Source: Klebsormidium nitens (lineage: Eukaryota; Streptophyta; Klebsormidiophyceae; Klebsormidiales; Klebsormidiaceae). From it: DNA of 64,000 bases. Position 1 is the stretch's first letter. The number at the start of each line of letters is the position of its first letter. The DNA is taken from NCBI GenBank assembly GCA_000708835.1, contig DF236962.1:1-64000 (forward strand), read 5' to 3'. The notes under the pieces are model-generated. The model was given only the letters and a program-made list of their open reading frames with translations, made no database searches and had not been told where the DNA came from. The translations under genes and the position numbers were made by a program. This document shows positions 61,295 to 64,000 of the stretch, in pieces.

Positions 61295-63658
61295 ATGTCT
61301 CAAAAGCGTTCTGAGATGAGACGGAAGGATATGGCTCCGCCAAAGGTGAACCTTTCAGGCGCTAATGCAGCACTCTCTAGCCTTGACCGCCTCCAAATGA
61401 AAATAAGACACGAATCCACTGTGTCCGGACAAACATCCCCCACCAAGAAGACTCCAACACTATCACCGAGCCGATCTGATCGAAGGACTTCCGTGTTGGG
61501 GAGAACGTCGAAGCAGCTGTTCGTTAACGAAAATGAGAGCTCTGGTCATCGTCCTGTACAAGCGTCATGGGAAACTCTTGCTGAAGAGCTGGACGAATTG
61601 GAAAGAGCTTGGGTGGGGAGTGCTGCCTGTGCAGCAGCTGGAGATGTTGTACAGCCAGATTCAAGTAGGTCGCTTTCGGAACCTTTGCCTCTTGCTAAGC
61701 TGAGAGGGGCCATGAAGCGTGGAGACTCTCGTACTCCGAAGTTGCAGCTTTCTAATAAATTGACAGACGATGAGCCAGAGCGCCAGCGGGATCTGATTGC
61801 AGAGAAGTTCAAGTCCAATGATCTCCTGACGCAGCTCGATGCCATTGAACGACTATCATCAACGGAAATCGCAGAACGTTTCGTGAGCTCCGCGCATGGA
61901 CCTGACCCTGACGCTGGCATGAGCTTTGACAGACCGAACTCGCTTGAAAAGAAGACCCATTTTCAGCGAGGAGCGTCGTTCGAGGCGGCTCTATGCTCCC
62001 AGAAACGTTTTAAAGACGGTGTTGACATCAAGGAATCTACCACACTTTTCAATGGCAAAAAGCTGTCAAAAGGAAGCAAGAAATTGCAGATGCAAAGTCT
62101 GATCACGAAGGCAGCTCCTTTCGGTCGAGAGCACGTTCTCATGGTCCAACGCAGTCGAACAGCTAGTATTCGCAAGCCTACGACCGTTCCAGTGTCTCCA
62201 ACTCTTTGGACAGGTGAGTTCATCTTGACAGGTTCATGAATTATGCTGGCTTCAGATTGTCTAATTCCAGAAAAGCCACGTTGATGCGCATGCACAGTGC
62301 GGACTTCTTTTCAGAGAAGCAGAAATTGTTCCGCTCAGACAAAGTCGACCTGACGACATGTTATGATTGTCACACAGCTGCAAGAGCAAGATCAAGAGCA
62401 GCCAACACTTTTGAGAAGGCCTTTGCAACGGATGGAAATTCCGCTTCAGCATGTTCACCGTCGCTTGGCAAGGCTCCAGCATCACACGAAGATCTTCGAG
62501 CGAAGGAAAGCCACACCTCCACAGGTATCGAGTTGGCAACTGACATTCAAAGCAGTAGCTTCTCCAGCACAGAGGAGTTTCAGCCTGATTCCTAAATCCT
62601 TCACCGCATGATCGCAATTGTCATCGGTAGTTTCATCAAGCGTTCATAAGCATCGAGCTTTTTGCAGAGATTGCGTTTTGATGACCGGTTGATATCGTCC
62701 GAAAAGATTATCTGACCAAACCTGTGTTTTTAATCGATGTACGGAACCTGAAGCGTGGCGGTTGCCTCAGTTGAGCACGTTTCGTGACATCGCAGATTAC
62801 CCCAAGCTTTCAAGCGTCAACCTGAGATTGAAGATCAAGTCTCATTCCAAAATTGTTTCGCCGATCCGTGGGGGTGCCTTTGGCGGTGTGCTCAAAGAAG
62901 GCGTGCGACCTGCTTCATTGTCAACGCCTGTCCCGTCCAAGATGAAGAAGGCCACAGTATTTAGCGAAGGTAATGTGATCCCGGCTTTCTGAAAACTATC
63001 AAAAGCTCAACGATCTTCTGAACTATTCTCGCCAGGTGGACAGAGTAAGACGTATCACTCAAACAAGAAGTTAAGAAGGGATTCCAAGAGGTATGTTGAC
63101 GGGCTTGTATCACAGTTGAGCCTCAAAGCACACCTGCTCATTTTAAGACTGTCCTGTCGGAAACTGCACAAGAGTTTTCAGGAAAGAGGGAGTGGATTGG
63201 CGCGTCGTCTGATAAACCATCCTAACGGTGACAAATGAATCTCGCGCTAAGCTCTTCAACTTCTAGGCAAATCGAGCTCACTATACTGTTTCACAGGGCG
63301 TGAGAAAGCTTCTCCAAGAGCAGTGTCTAATGAGACCACTCCGACTCACAAGCGCCTCCCGAGAACCAACCTCCGACCTGCCACAGGTATTTTAGCTGCT
63401 CATAAGTTCTTCCGCAATAAGACCTGGATAGGGGCAAGTGAAGCTCTGATTGCATATAGTCAACGACGCAAATCATCAGAGGATCTTTCTGGTGCGAAGA
63501 CGCACTAGTCTTGATTGTTGCAAGGGAGTGCGAATTCTTTGAGAGATTTCTCATGCAGTACGGGTCTGCTTTTATCCTGCAGAAGAGCGAGCACGGACAG
63601 TCAGCTTCAAGACCGCAGCAGACCCTTCGCTCTGGCGCCGTTCATCTTTCGGGTGATG
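61295..63658 (+). CDS. Ser/Thr-rich basic protein of unknown function
   Basis: Starts at ATG 61295. Exons 61295-62213, 62315-62524, 62796-62969 and 63036-63090 join in phase. Later exons (about 63299-63386, and 63583 onward ending near 63658 in one frame or 63711 in another) are coding-like, but the junction after 63090 could not be resolved. The protein has many Ser-Pro/Thr-Pro sites (SPTKKTPTLSPSRSDRRTS), an acidic helix (WETLAEELDELERAW), a second helical block (NDLLTQLDAIERLSSTEIAE) and repeated basic Ser/Thr words (TPTHKRLPRTNLRP). This is the look of a phosphorylated, largely disordered cytoskeletal or nuclear protein, but no family was recognised. GC content of its exons is lower than in the neighbours. 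Confidence 0.6.
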
Positions 63659-63711
63659 TGGCTAGGTTCTGAGTCGATGCTCGAACAGTCAAGCAAGCAG
63701 ACCGTGCTTTA

Positions 63712-64000
63712 ACATAGTCGATCGGTTTTATTGACGCATAGCAGATCGAAACTGCTTGTAAATCAAAAATTTGCGTAAGGCGATATAACTACGCGCCGGC
63801 TGGGCCAGCGAAACGTCCCTTTTTGGAAATAAGAAAGATCCGATCATTCTGATGGAGTTGTCGAAACATTTGTGCAGTGTATATGTCAATTGGAGTGCGA
63901 AAAGAAAACATGTGTGTTAACAATTTTGAGTCCACTATACCGTGTCTTAGTCTGCGTTTGAACATGTGCGCATGCGCCCGCACTACGATCAGGTAAATGG
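63712..64000. other. 3' flank at window edge
   Basis: AT-rich non-coding sequence after the last gene. No further gene start is visible before the window ends. Confidence 0.4.

Overview
The window is nuclear DNA of a photosynthetic eukaryote, most likely a streptophyte (charophyte) alga such as Klebsormidium. Every recognisable gene but one is split by GT-AG introns (plus two GC-AG introns), usually with (T)GCAG acceptors. Plant-type families sit next to a motile-cilium gene: COP1-interacting protein 7 (CIP7), DUF639, root-cap domain, ROOT UV-B SENSITIVE 6 (RUS6) and an At5g02240-like plastid reductase, together with CCDC40. That mix excludes bacteria and fungi and is unusual for a seed plant. 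The species name is inference. Exon borders were built by hand by requiring splice dinucleotides and a continuous reading phase, so single borders may be off.

Layout. 1-8809 (+): a 5'-partial gene of about 22 exons that joins a ubiquitin-like domain to a Crypton/Ndc10-type tyrosine recombinase. 8810-11231: mostly non-coding, with orphan terminal exons at 10131-10467 and a GC-rich hairpin. 11232-21341 (+): a CIP7-like protein of about 1908 residues. 22121-23960 (-): a plastid-targeted NAD(P)-binding protein like At5g02240. 24525-30079 (+): a DUF639 membrane protein; these two are divergent and share a 564-base promoter region. 30080-31433: palindrome-rich spacer. 31434-40278 (+): CCDC40, the axonemal ruler subunit, with repeat-rich introns. 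40890-45780 (-): a secreted protein combining Cys-rich, PAN/apple-like, Root_cap and STIG1-like domains. 46842-52338 (+): an SMYD4-like TPR-MYND-SET protein with a B-box-like zinc finger. 53397-54293 (-): an intronless orphan gene. 54837-59791 (+): RUS6-like. 61295 to about 63658 (+): a Ser/Thr-rich protein of unknown function.

The genes do not form an operon or an evident pathway. Two pairs are divergent with short shared promoter regions (22121-23960 / 24525-30079 and 53397-54293 / 54837-59791). The most unusual items are the UBL-tyrosine recombinase gene, the domain mosaic of the secreted root-cap protein, the B-box inside the SMYD4-like protein, and repeated copies of a splice-acceptor/exon-start module inside a CCDC40 intron.
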